Below are positions 20,602-32,993 of a DNA stretch of 64,000 nt, piece by piece (positions within the stretch are counted from its first letter, which is position 1; every line of letters begins with the position of its first letter). Origin of the DNA: Actinostola sp. cb2023 (lineage: Eukaryota > Cnidaria > Anthozoa > Actiniaria > Actinostolidae); assembly GCA_033675265.1 (NCBI GenBank), contig JAUJYZ010000447.1, positions 1-64,000 of the forward strand, given 5' to 3'. The translations under genes were made by a program, and so were the position numbers. Below the pieces are notes generated by a model. It did not search any database. It saw only the letters and a program-made list of their open reading frames with translations, and had not been told where the DNA came from.

Positions 20602-23600
20602 ACCCAAACCATACCAAAACATTGTACTGTAAATGGGAATCTTGTATCCGGCAATTAGTGTGTGTGAGAGTGTGTGCAACATAGATCTATATATATATTA
20701 TAATTTTACCCAAACCAACCATACCAAAACATTGTACTGTAAATGGGAATCTTGTATCCGGCAATTAGTGTGTGAGAGTGTGTGCAACATAGATCTATAT
20801 ATATACTATAATTTTACCCAAACCATACCAAAACATTGTACTGTAAATGGGAATCTTGTATCCGGCAATTAGTGTGTGAGAGTGTGTGCACCATAGATCT
20901 ATATATATACTATAATTTTACCCAAACCATACCAAAACATTGTACTGTAAATGGGAATCTTGTATCCGGCAATTAGTGTGTGAGAGTGTGTGCACCATAG
21001 ATCTATATATATACTATAATTTTACCCAAACCATACCAAAACATTGTACTGTAAATGGGAATCTTGTATCCGGCAATTAGTGTGTGAGATGCAACATAGA
21101 TCTATATATATACTATAATTTTACCCAAACCATACCAAAACATTGTACTGTAAATGGGAATCTTGTATCCGGCAATTAGTGTGTGAGAGTGTGTGCACCA
21201 TAGATCTATATATATACTATAATTTTACCCAAACCATACCAAAACATTGTACTGTAAATGGGAATCTTGTATCCGGCAAAGTGTGTGAGAGTGTGTGCAC
21301 CATAGATCTATATATATACTATAATTTTACCCAAACCATACCAAAACATTGTACTGTAAATGGGAATCTTGTATCCGGCAATTAGTGTGTGAGAGTGTGT
21401 GCACCATAGATCTATATATATACTATAATTTTACCCAAACCATACCAAAACATTGTACTGTAAATGGGAATCTTGTATCCGGCAATTAGTGTGTGAGAGT
21501 GTGTGCACCATAGATCTATATATATACTATAATTTTACCCAAACCATACCAAAACATTGTACTGTAAATGGGAATCTTGTATCCGGCAATTAGTGTGTGA
21601 GAGTGTGTGCACCATAGATCTATATATATACTATAATTTTACCCAAACCATACCAAAACATTGTACTGTAAATGGGAATCTTGTATCCGGCAATTAGTGT
21701 GTGAGAGTGTGTGCACCATAGATCTATATATATACTATAATTTTACCCAAACCATACCAAAACATTGTACTGTAAATGGGAATCTTGTATCCGGCAATTA
21801 GTGTGTGAGAGTGTGTGCACCATAGATCTATATATATACTATAATTTTACCCAAACCATACCAAAACATTGTACTGTAAATGGGAATCTTGTATCCGGCA
21901 ATTAGTGTGTGAGAGTGTGTGCAACATAGATCTATATATATACTATAATTTTACCCAAACCATACCAAAACATTGTACTGTAAATGGGAATCTTGTATCC
22001 GGCAATTAGTGTGTGAGAGTGTGTGCAACATAGATCTATATATATACTATAATTTTACCCAAACCATACCAAAACATTGTACTGTAAATGGGAATCTTGT
22101 ATCCGGCAATTAGTGTGTGAGAGTGTGTGCACCATAGATCTATATATATACTATAATTTTACCCAAACCATACCAAAACATTGTACTGTAAATGGGAATC
22201 TTGTATCCGGCAATTAGTGTGTGAGAGTGTGTGCAACATAGATCTATATATATACTATAATTTTACCCAAACCATACCAAAACATTGTACTGTAAATGGG
22301 AATCTTGTATCCGGCAATTAGTGTGTGAGAGTGTGTGTGCAACATAGATCTATATATATACTATATAATTTTACCCAAACCATACCAAAACATTGTACTG
22401 TAAATGGGAATCTTGTATCCGGCAATTAGTGTGTGTGAGAGTGTGTGCAACATAGATCTATATATATACTATAATTTTACCCAACCATACCAAAACATTG
22501 TACTGTAAATGGGAATCTTGTATCCGGCAATTAGTGTGTGAGAGTGTGTGCACCATAGATCTATATATATACTATAATTTTACCCAAACCATACCAAAAC
22601 ATTGTACTGTAAATGGGAATCTTGTATCCGGCAATTAGTGTGTGAGAGTGTGTGCACCATAGATCTATATATATATACTATAATTTTACCCAAACCATAC
22701 CAAAACATTGTACTGTAAATGGGAATCTTGTATCCGGCAATTAGTGTGTGAGAGTGTGTGCACCATAGATCTATATATATACTATAATTTTACCCAAACC
22801 ATACCAAAACATTGTACTGTAAATGGGAATCTTGTATCCGGCAATTAGTGTGTGAGAGTGTGTGCACCATAGATCTATATATATACTATAATTTTACCCA
22901 AACCATACCAAAACATTGTACTGTAAATGGGAATCTTGTATCCGGCAATTAGTGTGTGAGAGTGTGTGCACCATAGATCTATATATATACTATAATTTTA
23001 CCCAAACCATACCAAAACATTGTACTGTAAATGGGAATCTTGTATCCGGCAATTAGTGTGTGAGAGTGTGTGCACCATAGATCTATATATATACTATAAT
23101 TTTACCCAAACCATACCAAAACATTGTACTGTAAATGGGAATCTTGTATCCGGCAATTAGTGTGTGAGAGTGTGTGCAACATAGATCTATATATATACTA
23201 TAATTTTACCCAAACCATACCAAAACATTGTACTGTAAATGGGAATCTTGTATCCGGCAATTAGTGTGTGAGAGTGTGTGCAACATAGATCTATATATAT
23301 ACTATAATTTTACCCATACCATACCCAAAACATTGTACTGTAAATGGGAATCTTGTATCCGGCAATTAGTGTGTGAGAGTGTGTGCACCATAGATCTATA
23401 TATATACTATAATTTTACCCAAACCATACCAAAACATTGTACTGTAAATGGGAATCTTGTATCCGGCAATTAGTGTGTGAGAGTGTGTGCAACATAGATC
23501 TATATATATACTATAATTTTACCCAAACCATACCAAAACATTGTACTGTAAATGGGAATCTTGTATCCGGCAATTAGTGTGTGAGAGTGTGTGCACCATA

Positions 23601-23900
23601 GATCTATATATATATACTATAATTTTTACCCAAACCATACCAAAACATTGTACTGTAAATGGAATCTTGTATCCGGCAATTAGTGTGTGAGAGTGTGTGC
23701 ACCATAGATCTATATATATACTATAATTTTACCCAAACCATACCAAAACATTGTACTGTAAATGGGAATCTTGTATCCGGCAATTAGTGTGTGAGAGTGT
23801 GTGCACCATAGATCTATATATATACTATAATTTTACCCAAACCATACCAAAACATTGTACTGTAAATGGGAATCTTGTATCCGGCAACGCGTGTGAGAGT
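20602..23900. repeat. 104-bp satellite array, about 32 copies
   Basis: The unit begins TTTTACCCAAACCATACC and contains ATGGGAATCTTGTATCCGG, a TG/AG-rich run and AGATCTATATATATACTATA. Copies are nearly identical, with a recurrent A/C variant (GCAACATAG or GCACCATAG). A few copies have 2-3-bp length changes (for example 22330, 22670, 23620). The repeated small open frames in it follow from the repeat and are not genes. Confidence 0.92.
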
Positions 23901-24560
23901 GTGTGCAACATAGATTATATATTATACATTATATACTATAAAATGTTTTACTTCCGGTTTCCTGTTCCTGGAATTGTTATACCATATTTTTTTCGTACTT
24001 CCGGCTTCCATTTCCTGTTCCTGGAATTGTTTGATCCGAATTCCTGCGCAATATGTTCGTTTTACGTTCTGTATTTGCATGTATCAGTATTGATACACGT
24101 GGTTTTTCATGAAGTACTAACGCTATAGAGTCTAAAAACTGTACCCATGAAACATCTACTGAACTGGTAATCCACAGTCCTCTTTAGTTTGTTCTCTTCT
24201 GTATCCCTATCGTATATATTTCTGATTTGTATGTACGTCTAGGTACAATTTAGGATTAAATTGAACGAGTGTTATTTTTCATAAAGCCCAAACTTCGGGC
24301 TTTTTGAAATGCACACTCGTTCAAATTAATCCCGTATTGTACTCCATTCCATATCATTATATTCATGAAAATATTTGTGCTTTGCTTTGGAGTGCAATAA
24401 ATTTGTAATTTGCTCTGCGATTTGTTTGCCTTGCAAATTACACATTAATTGCACTGCTCTTAGCCAATCAGAGTCGAATTTTTTCATGAATGTTATGTCG
24501 GTGTATGTTTCAAGGGTTCAGTTTTTGCACTCTACATTTTCTTTCAGGCCATATTAACAT
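23901..24560. other. Flank of satellite; hairpin at 24243-24342
   Basis: A direct repeat CTTCCGGTTTCCTGTTCCTGG / CTTCCGGCTTCCATTTCCTG (about 23950 and 24000) is followed by a hairpin with 40-base arms at 24243-24342 (GTACAATTTAGGATTAAATT and complement, loop AAGCCCAAACTTCGGGCTT). No gene is seen. Confidence 0.55.
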
Positions 24561-24579
24561 ATATAGTTTTTCTCATTTC

Positions 24580-24921
24580 AGTTCAACGTTGTCGTGCTAA
24601 CGTTTTTCCTTCCAGGTCTATTAATCGATCTATCTTTTCTCTTTCAGACATTTCCAACGTTGATGTCTCTTGCTAGTTTAACGTTTAAACTCCCAGCTCT
24701 TACTAACGAAGTATTCTCTCTCGTTTTAGGTGTTTGCAACCCGCCTTTCTCTTTTCAGTTGTTGTCAACGTTGTCATCAGTTCTACTGACGTATTTTTCC
24801 TTTCAGGTCGACTATCGAACTATCGATCTTTTCTCTTTCAGACGTTTCCAACGTTGATGTCTCTTGCTAGTTTAGCAGAGTTTAGCGTTCAGTGAACTCC
24901 CAGACTAACGAAGTATTCTTA
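24580..24921 (+). repeat. Duplicated cluster of splice-acceptor-like modules
   Basis: A unit of about 192 bp occurs twice. Each copy carries polypyrimidine-AG modules: AG at 24615, 24647, 24729, 24758, 24806 and 24841. Several have a matching upstream branch-like motif, including an exact TACTAAC at 24701 and CTGAC/CTAAC before others. Each AG is followed by a short CAACGTTG-containing stretch. No convincing coding exon is attached. The last module is split by the Harbinger MITE that begins at 24922. Confidence 0.5.
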
Positions 24922-25573
24922 GGCCCTGTTTACAAGGAGGGAGGGTGACCCTAGCACTAGGGTTACCCTAGTACTAGGGTCAAAGATAGCCCGGGTTTAC
25001 AAGCGAAATGTCTAGACTAGGGTTACCCTTCTCCTCGAGGCAATTCAATTGCTTGGTAACCGCGCAAGGCTTCGTCAGGCCCTTCGTCATAACAAACAAA
25101 ATGGCGGAAATGAAAAAAGTCAAGGCTTTTAAAGTCGTACGACGACTTATATTCTTGTATAATACACAAAATGTCTTATGAAAAATGTCGCTCCACGTCT
25201 TTTTATCTTTTCGGGCTACTTTTCCTTTTGTTTTTAGCTGTCACTGGCCCTACTTTTCGCTTTTCTAAACGTTTCTCGCCACTGTCTTGATCAACCGCCA
25301 AATTGTACTCGTCGATTGAAAAGGCCTGGAAACCAGTAAAAGTTGTCCCGGGTAGGCGAGTTAACTCGGGCAAAACCGTTTACAAGGGAAAAAGATAACC
25401 CTAGTGGTAGGGTAACCCTATCCGAGTACTAGGGTTACCCTAGCAGTAGGGTAACCCTACCAGCCTTGTAAACACGTACGCGAAAAATACAAGAAACGTA
25501 CGAGAGCTAAGGTAACCCTAGTACTAGGGTAACCCTACTGCTAGGGTTACCCTCCCTCCTTGTAAACAGGGCC
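24922..25573. mobile_element. PIF/Harbinger-type MITE (TTA duplication)
   Basis: The ends GGCCCTGTTTACAAGGAGGG and complement are perfectly inverted and flanked by TTA (24919-24921, 25574-25576), the TWA duplication typical of PIF/Harbinger. The arms are built of nested AGGGTTACCCTAG / CTAGGGTAACCCT palindromes. 652 bp, no transposase. Confidence 0.85.
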
Positions 25574-25576
25574 TTA

Positions 25577-26745
25577 ATTTCTCGTACGTGTTTGCAACGC
25601 TCGCAAGTGAGGCTCGATCGAGAAGAACGGCAACCCTCGACTTGAATCCACAAGACTGACTTGGTGGTCAATGCAAAGGCTCTTCAAGATGGAGGCATAA
25701 CATATATTTGACAAAACTCGTGAAGCACAGAAATTCACGACAGCCGGAAATAACGACAACAAGAACCAGCTTAGGATAATTGTATTGCTTGCTCACAGAA
25801 CAAGTATTTTGTTTTCCCTCGTTTCAGAACCAAGTTATTACTAATGGCCACATAGGCCAGTGTTGGATCGAGACCTACCTGAGATAAACTGAATAAAGAA
25901 AGCGTTCACACTGAAAAGACGCAGAAGAGGAACGAAACTGAGCATCCAGAACCTTTGCCCTTGTCCATTCTGTGAGCTACTTACTGTCCTGTAGAGATTT
26001 GCCAGTGAGCACATGGGCATTTTGTCTGCGCATGCGTGAAATGCCAACATGAACACAAAGACCCTCTGACACGCGCATATATCCCGCGCCATCCCGCGCT
26101 AATTTAAATACCAGGAATAACAAACAAAATGGCGAAGTTCTATCTCCTATATTTATTTATTAACTTATCTATATGAACATATGCAACTCTAAAATGATGG
26201 ATTCTATTTTATCAATGCTGAAGGCATGCTGCAGTTGTCATAACCAGTATTTACGATGCATTATGAGTTGCATATTGCAAGTAGAGAGAGGTCCAGACAT
26301 GACAAGTTAAACTGACAATGGCTGCCGTCTTCGCCGTATACATGCACTTTGAACATTCATAGCAGGAGCTATGCATCTTTTGAAAGTCATTTATTGTGAT
26401 GAATGGAATGACTATTGAATAATCTTCGCCTCCGTAACATTAAGCAGCTTGGGGGTCGGTAGAAATCGAAAGATAATTTGACTTGAATGCTTGCATTGGA
26501 GTCCACATTTCTGCTCGTCGCGAGTCCCGTAAATGGTAAGCAAAAATATTGCAATGCAAAACAGTGGAAACAAGTTTTATTTTCTTAACAACCAATTTTT
26601 CTGCAAAGTCTGTTCTCTCATTTATACTTTCAAAGACTTAGAATAAGGAAATAGACGAAGATATGATAGAACCATGCCTTCGAGAAGTAACACAAACATC
26701 AATTCCGCCATTTAATTGCACCGAGTATAGGGTGAGAAGAATCTA
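25577..26745. other. No gene recognised
   Basis: AT-rich flank with scattered CpG. The sequence around 25990-26060 (CATGGGCATTTTGTCTGCGCATGCG) is an imperfect inverted relative of about 28285-28330. Open frames 25574-25762 and 25841-26092 (minus) lack family character. Confidence 0.45.
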
Positions 26746-26749
26746 TTAA

Positions 26750-27193
26750 GAGGAGATTTTTTACGAACGCGCGTATTGAGTGCCAAAAACCAATAGCATG
26801 GAGAATACGTTTTGTACAAGGCTAAAACTGCTTTAGCAAAGAGTTCAAGTTATTTGGGATAGTTTTTGACCGGTAAAAGTGAAATTAGAGTGTTAATCCA
26901 AAGTGAAAATTTGATTTGAAAACTGTCCACATGGGCTAGATCTGTATATTTGCTAGTATTGCTGATGTTTTTCCCTGAATTAGCTCAAATTTGAAACAAA
27001 AAGCAGGATAATGGCTTTGTACAACGCTAAAACAGCTATAAACAGCCAATTTACTTTGTTTTTAATAGTTTGTGCTTAGTTAAAATAAAATTAGAGTGTT
27101 AATCCAAAGCGAAAATCGAAAGTCAAACTGTTCAAAAGCGCTCGTTTTTGGCGCTTTTCGCGGATATTACGCGATGTTCAAATAAATATCCTC
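26750..27193. mobile_element. Short TTAA-flanked element
   Basis: The ends GAGGAGATTT and AAATATCCTC are inverted with one mismatch and flanked by TTAA (26746-26749, 27194-27197). The interior has two related segments with TTAGAGTGTTAATCCAAAG (about 26885 and 27090). The right TTAA is also the left duplication of the next element. Confidence 0.5.
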
Positions 27194-27197
27194 TTAA

Positions 27198-27757
27198 AGT
27201 GCTACTTGGACGAAAATCGATCGAAATTTAATTCAGCTGAAACTTCATTGAATAATTCGTCAAGGGTCTCATAATAACTAGTTAAAATCTTTTTTCGATA
27301 TTCCAGAGGGAAGTACTATATTTTTATGAATCTTTAGAGGTGTCAGTGACGTCATCTACTCAACCCAACATTCAGCTCCATACATTTCTTTGTATTTTGT
27401 AAGTCAAAATATCTCAATGTTTTGTTCAGATAACAGCTCTGCATTGAAGACAACTGGTCAGACAATCAATCCTAAGCACAAATAATATAAGAAAACTCCT
27501 TCTCCCAAACTGTTAGCTTCATAGAAATAAAATAATTCAAGAAACTAAACACAAAGAAATGTATGGAGCGAAGCCGTGTTGATTGTTTGGGTTGAGTAGA
27601 TGACCTCACTGACACTTCTAAAGATTCATAAGAATGTAATACTTCCCATAGCAATTTCGAAAAAACACATTAACCAGTAATTGTATGGGTCTTTGAGATT
27701 ATTTCAGTGAAGTTTCAGCTAAATTAAACTTCGATCGATTTTCGTCCAAGTAGCACT
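27198..27757. mobile_element. TTAA MITE with AGTGCTACT ends (Kolobok-like)
   Basis: The inverted ends AGTGCTACTTGGACGAAAAT / complement are flanked by TTAA (27194-27197, 27758-27761). Arms extend inwards almost to the centre (27310-27370 pairs with about 27590-27660). The first nine bases are those of the THAP-bearing element at 33289-36408, so it is probably a derivative of that group. Confidence 0.78.
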
Positions 27758-27761
27758 TTAA

Positions 27762-28481
27762 ATCTGACAGCTATGCATTTTTTGAAGCCCCATTCTCTAT
27801 AAAAACTGAAGTTATATAAAGGAATGAATGCTGTGGTAATTATCTCCAACTTGGGGGTCGGTAAAAATTCCAAGAAATATCTCATTAAAGTTCGACCTAA
27901 ATTGAACACTTCTACATATTCACCGGGCCATAGCTCGAAATCGCGTCCACCTGAAAGACCATTTCATTAAAATTCTAAAAGTTTACTTGCATCACAATTA
28001 CCAAGCTTTCATCCAGTGCTGTAGAATACTTGATTGTAGAAATAATTAACGCTGAACATCCAAATCCAAACACCACAGTCGCATTTCAATGTAAAATATC
28101 TCGCCATCGATCAAAAGAAATAACAGCGGCCACAGATATACCCAGGGGAAGAAGTGTTTATCGTCTTTAAAAATGAGTAAATTTTCATGACGTTTAAACT
28201 TTAGAAACGCGTTGATCTCCTAGAAAATATCCTTAGAATGAGCTATCGAGCTGGAAAATGGTTCAGACGTCACTGGTCAATGCTGTGTTGGCGCATGCGC
28301 AGACAAAATACCCATATGCTTTGCCAGTGACGATTTCAAGATCTCGTAGTCCATCGTAGACGCCCATCTGCGCATGCGCACTCATCGATGTACTTGCTCC
28401 TCAGTTGCTTCAGTGATAGATGACGTATCAGGACAGTACAATACGCGTGATCGACGACGGACCATCGACTATTAAGCTAAG
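27762..28481. other. No gene recognised
   Basis: Mixed AT-rich sequence. A CTTGGGGGTCGGTARAAAT phrase at 27848 repeats one at 26449. The NRF-1-like palindrome GCGCATGCGC occurs at about 28293-28302, with a related TGCGCATGCGCA at about 28370. Confidence 0.45.
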
Positions 28482-28703
28482 GGTGCGTTCGATTGACCCT
28501 ATTCCAGAATAGGAATACACGGAATAAACACTTGGATGCTTTTATATTTCAGCACATTTAAAATTCCAAACTGTTCCTTGTAACTTTATTATAATACAAC
28601 AAGGAATCGTTTCATTTTACAGTGGACAGTAGCTGCGTGACAGCGATTTAGGGATGTTATTCCGTGTATTCCTATTCTGGAATATGGTCAATCGAACGCA
28701 CCC
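28482..28703. mobile_element. PIF/Harbinger-type MITE (TAA duplication)
   Basis: The ends GGGTGCGTTCGATTGACC and complement are inverted, flanked by TAA (28479-28481, 28704-28706). 222 bp, no coding capacity. Confidence 0.85.
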
Positions 28704-28706
28704 TAA

Positions 28707-29204
28707 GTAGACACTATTTCATATGGATAATGTTATAACATTGTCTTTCAAATCATGCAAGAAATAATTTGGAAATGCGATCAAATGTAACTTTAAAAAA
28801 CGCCAGCTGAACGAGTTTATATGCACATGAAACGTCGAATGTTTAGCCCTTACTAATAGGCGTTTCCACTAGTACTACTAACTTTAATTTGTTCTTCTAC
28901 TAATAAAGGTTCTCTTGTATATTCCAGGTGTTTTCAACGTCAATGACGCCAAGACTACGCACAGAATAGAAGATCGATCGCGACCATGGAATATTTTAGT
29001 CTTATTTTATATTAAAACCTCTAGGAAAAGCCATTGAATCATTGTATAATAAACTGTGGCTCTTTCTCGATATACGCAACTATCGAAGAATGTGCATAGC
29101 CGGAGAGAGACAATTGACTATTGATACAAGAGCACTGAACAAGAATATGATTTCAAAGTGTTGCATATATCGAGAAAAAGCTAAACGAAGTGGAGCAGTC
29201 GTGT
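28707..29204. other. Spacer with another acceptor-like module
   Basis: TACTAAC (about 28876) followed by TTGTATATTCCAG|GTGTTTTCAACGTC (AG at 28927) resembles the modules at 24580-24921. An AATAAA occurs near 29047. The run of sequence between could be a terminal exon of a non-coding transcript. There is no protein support. Confidence 0.3.
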
Positions 29205-31313
29205 AGAAGTACGAGTAGTCGCACAGCCTTCCGGCTAGCTATACACGGGTAGTCGCACAGGCTTCCCGCTAGCTATACACGAGTAGTCGCACAGCCTTCC
29301 CGCTAGCTATACACTAGTAGTCGCACAGCCTTCGAGCTAGCTACACACGAGTAGTCGCACAGCCTTCCCGCTAGCTACACACGAGTAGTCGCACAGCCTT
29401 CCCGCTAGCTACACACGAGTAGTCGCACAGCCTTCCCGCTAGCTATACACTAGTAGTCGCACAGCCTTCCTGCTAGCTATACACGAGTAGTCGCACAGCC
29501 TTCCCGCTAGCTACACACGAGTAGTCTCACAGCCTTCCCGCTAGCTATACACGAGTAGTCGCACAGCCTTCCCGCTAGCTATACACGAGTAGTCGCACAG
29601 CCTTCCCGCTAGCTACACACGAGTAGTCTCACAGCCTTCCCGCTAGCTATACACGAGTAGTCCCACAGCCTTCCCGCTAGCTATACACTAGTAGTCTCAC
29701 AGCCTTCCCGCTAGCTATACACGAGTAGTCCCACAGCCTTCCCGCTAGCTATACACTAGTAGTCGCACAGCCTTCCCGCTAGCTATACACTAGTAGTCCC
29801 ACAGCCTTCCCGCTAGCTATACACGAGTAGTCGCACAGCCTTCCGCTAGCTATACACGAGTAGTCGCACAGCCTTCCCGCTAGCTATACACGAGTAGTCT
29901 CACAGCCTTCCCGCTAGCTATACACGAGTAGTCCCACAGCCTTCCCGCTAGCTATACACTAGTAGTCGCACAGCCTTCCCGCTAGCTATACACTAGTAGT
30001 CCCACAGCCTTCCCGCTAGCTATACACGAGTAGTCGCACAGCCTTCCCGCTAGCTATACACGAGTAGTCGCACAGCCTTCCCGCTAGCTATACACGAGTA
30101 GTCGCACAGCCTTCCGCTAGCTATACACGAGTAGTCGCACAGCCTTCCCGCTAGCTATACACGAGTAGTCTCACAGCCTTCCCGCTAGCTATACACGAGT
30201 AGTCCCACAGCCTTCCCGCTAGCTATACACTAGTAGTCGCACAGCCTTTCTGCTAGCTATACACGAGTAGTCGCACAGCCTTCCCGCTAGCTATACACGA
30301 GTAGTCCCACAGCCTTCCCGCTAGCTATACACGAGTAGTCGCACAGCCTTTCTGCTATCTATACACGAGTAGTCGCACAGCCTTCCTGCTAGCTATACAC
30401 GAGTAGTCGCACAGGCTTCCCGCTAGCAATACACGAGCAGTCTCACAGTCTTCCCGCTAGCTATACACGAGTAGTCGCACAGCCTTCCCGCTAGATATAC
30501 ACGAGTAGTCGTACAGCCTTCCCGCTAACTATACACGAGTAGTCGCACAGCCTTCCCGCTAGCTATACACGAGTAGTCGCACAGCCTTCCCGCTAGCTAT
30601 ACACGAGTAGTCCCACAGCCTTCCCGCTAGCTATACACGAGTAGTCGCACAGCCTTTCTGCTAGCTATATACGAGTAGTCGCACAGCCTTCCTGCTAGCT
30701 ATACAGGAGTAGTCGCACAGCCTTCCGCTAGCTATACACGAGTAGTCGCACAGCCTTCCTGCTAGCTATACACGAGTAGTCGCACAGCCTTCCCGCTAGC
30801 TATACACGAGTAGTCGCACAGCCTTCCCGCTAGCTATACACGAGTAGTCGCACAGGCTTCCCGCTAGCTATACACGAGCAGTCTCACAGCCTTCCTGCTA
30901 GCTACACACGAGTAGTCGCACAGCCTTCCCGCTAGCTATACACGAGTAGTCGCACAGCCTACCCGCTAGCTATACACGAGTAGTCGCACAGCCTTCCCGC
31001 TAGCTATACACGAGTAGTCGCACAGCCTTCCTGCTAGCTATACACGAGTAGTCGCACAGCCTTCCTGCTAGCTATACACGAGTAATCGTACAGGTTACCC
31101 GCTAGCTATACACGAGTAGTCGTACAGGTTACCCGCTAGCTATACACGAGTAGTCGTACAGGTTACCCGCTAGCTATACACGAGTAGTCGCACAGCCTTC
31201 CCGCTAGCTATACACGAGTAGTCGTACAGGTTACCCGCTAGATATACACGAGTGGTCGTACAGCCTTCCCGCTAGCTATACACGAGTAGTCGCACAGCCT
31301 TCCCGCTAACTAT
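29205..31313. repeat. 34-bp minisatellite, about 62 copies
   Basis: The unit is GAGTAGTCGCACAGCC followed by TTCCCGCTAGCTATACAC. Variants occur at a few fixed positions (TCG/TCC/TCT before CACAG; GAG/TAG; CCCG/CCTG/TCTG; TAT/CAC). A run of eight units is itself repeated with a 271-bp period (29841 against 30112), which gives a higher-order structure. The 3' end (31080-31250) contains GTTACC variants. Confidence 0.92.
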
Positions 31314-31506
31314 ATACGTGTCAATATATATATAATGTTTCTATTGGTGGCGGTTAAATGGGATGCCTCAAAAGGACCTCATTAATACAAAACAATTGAA
31401 CGAGACAGTAACACAATAGTGATTCGTTCTATTGGTTGGTCGGCCAAGGGCGGTTTGGGTTATGTTTTTTCGTTTTTCTTTATTTCACATATCATGAATA
31501 TGTATA
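31314..31506. repeat. Repeat shared with 32795-32940
   Basis: AGGACCTCATTAATA...GGTCGGCCAAGGGCGGTTTGGG occurs here and again at about 32803-32900, so a segment around the MITE cluster was duplicated. Confidence 0.6.
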
Positions 31507-32270
31507 TAGCTAATTGCATAATCATTGCTGGGTTGAAAATCATAAATCATAGAAGCTGAGACCGCAAGGATGGATGGGAAATAGTTCATGACCTGCATTA
31601 CTTGCAGATATATTCAATGTTCTCGTATAGTTTTGAAGGTATATGAGCTATTTAAGATCCTACAAGTCTGGATAGAAAGGTCGATCATTTGACGGTAGGT
31701 AGGTAGGTATAGGTAAGTTTATTTGAACTCGAAGTATATAATGAGTCAGAGACTCGTTTACAATATATTCGAGACAACTAGATAAATATAAATATCGGAT
31801 GATAATTGAGAGCTAGAGAGTTAAGCGGTGTTATTTGAGAGTTTTAATTTCCCAGAATTCCTTTTGGTCATAGCTTTCATGATTTTCAATCCGACAACGA
31901 TTATGCAATAGGCGACTTGCACTAAGAGGTCACGTGACCCCAACCCCCTTAAATCGAACAGCAGTGTCAAAATGAACTCCAGAAATGAGAAGAGCACCTC
32001 GAAATTAGTAAAAGGGCGAAGTTTCAGGGCATAATGTTTGACACAGGAGAAATGGGAATAAAAATAAAATCCATCGTTAATTTCTAAGTTTTTGTTTGGA
32101 AAATGCATTGGATGGCATGGCTACATTATGCGCTGAAACTTCGCCATTTTACTAATTTCGAGCTGCTCTTTTCATTTCTGGAGTTCATTTGGACATTGCT
32201 GTTCGTTTTATGGGAGCTAGGGTCACGTGACCTCTTAGTGCAAGTCGCCTATTGGCTATATATAGCTAAT
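31507..32270. mobile_element. Foldback MITE (GTCGGGTTGAAAATC family), copy 2, with nested insert
   Basis: Ends with TAGCTAATTGCATAATC and its complement. The middle has gained TAGG repeats and extra sequence (about 31694-31830). The right part is split by the AT-flanked MITE 31910-32250. Confidence 0.65.
31910..32250. mobile_element. ISL2EU-type MITE nested in another MITE
   Basis: The inverted ends AGGCGACTTGCACTAAGAGG / complement continue into GTCACGTGACC and are flanked by AT (31908-31909, 32251-32252). The element's AGGC start, the GGTCACGTG inside the ends and the AT duplication all match the autonomous ISL2EU element at 41295-48435. That makes it a probable derivative of the same group. 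One arm of another copy lies at 49297-49446. Confidence 0.78.
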
Positions 32271-32318
32271 TGTAAAGAGCATTGAGATTTATATGTAATG
32301 CGCTTTTTTCAAGAATTA

Positions 32319-32341
32319 AATTATTATTATTATTATTATTA
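32319..32341. repeat. (ATT)n microsatellite
   Basis: About seven ATT/TTA units directly before the next MITE copy. Confidence 0.85.
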
Positions 32342-32615
32342 TTAATTGCATAATCGTTGTCGGGTTGAAAATCATGAAAGCTATGACCAAAAGGGATTCT
32401 GGGAAATTAAAACTCTCAAATAACACCGTCAAATGATCGACCTTATAATCCAGACTTGTAGGATCTTAGTTAAATAGCTCATATACCTTCAAAACTACGA
32501 GAAAATTGAATATATATGTATGTGTTGCGGGTCATGAACTGATTTCCCATCCATCCTTGCGGTCTCAGCTTCTATGATTTATGATTTTCAACCCGACAAC
32601 AATTATGCAATTAGC
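32341..32615. mobile_element. Foldback MITE (GTCGGGTTGAAAATC family), copy 3
   Basis: A nearly full-length member without insertions, from TTGCATAATCGTTGTCGGG to CCGACAACAATTATGCAATTAGCTA. A useful reference for the two damaged copies. Confidence 0.7.
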
Positions 32616-32993
32616 TATCAGTATTTACTCAGATAAAAAAACATATGGGAACAAGCTAGCCTTTACCCAGAAAATTTCCGTTGGGCTTCCTGTGGTAGAT
32701 TTTTCAGGCGGGAAATACCGCGGAGAGCGGGCCTGGGAAACCTGGGCATCCCATAATTCAAGATGGCCGCCGTATCGGTAAAAAGATCTATTGTGTCAGA
32801 AAAAAAGGACCTCATTAATATAAAACTGAACTATGCAGTAACACAATACTGATTCGTTCTATTGTGTGGTCGGCCAAGGGCGGTTTGGGTTATGTTTTTT
32901 CGTTTTTCTTTATTTCACACACCATGAATATGCCTATATATATTTACTCAGATAAAAAAAACACCGGGAACAAGCCTTTACAAAGAACATTTC
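32616..32993. repeat. Mixed repeat fragments
   Basis: This contains a partial copy of the block-left-end motif (GGGCTTCCTGTGGTAGATTTTTCAGG, 32685-32740). It is joined to one end of the AGACC MITE (GGCCGCCGTATCGGTAAAAAG) and then to the repeat shared with 31352-31490. A patchwork with no gene. Confidence 0.6.

Noticed and set aside
20633..24128. Series of similar 80-residue open frames
   Set aside because: They arise from the 104-bp satellite (length not a multiple of three) and have no start context or independent support.
24922..25573. Interstitial telomere (CCCTAG/CTAGGG runs)
   Set aside because: The motifs form the inverted arms of a TTA-flanked MITE and are not tandem telomere repeats.
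29205..31313. CRISPR-like regular array
   Set aside because: Units are contiguous 34-mers without spacers, and the context is eukaryotic.
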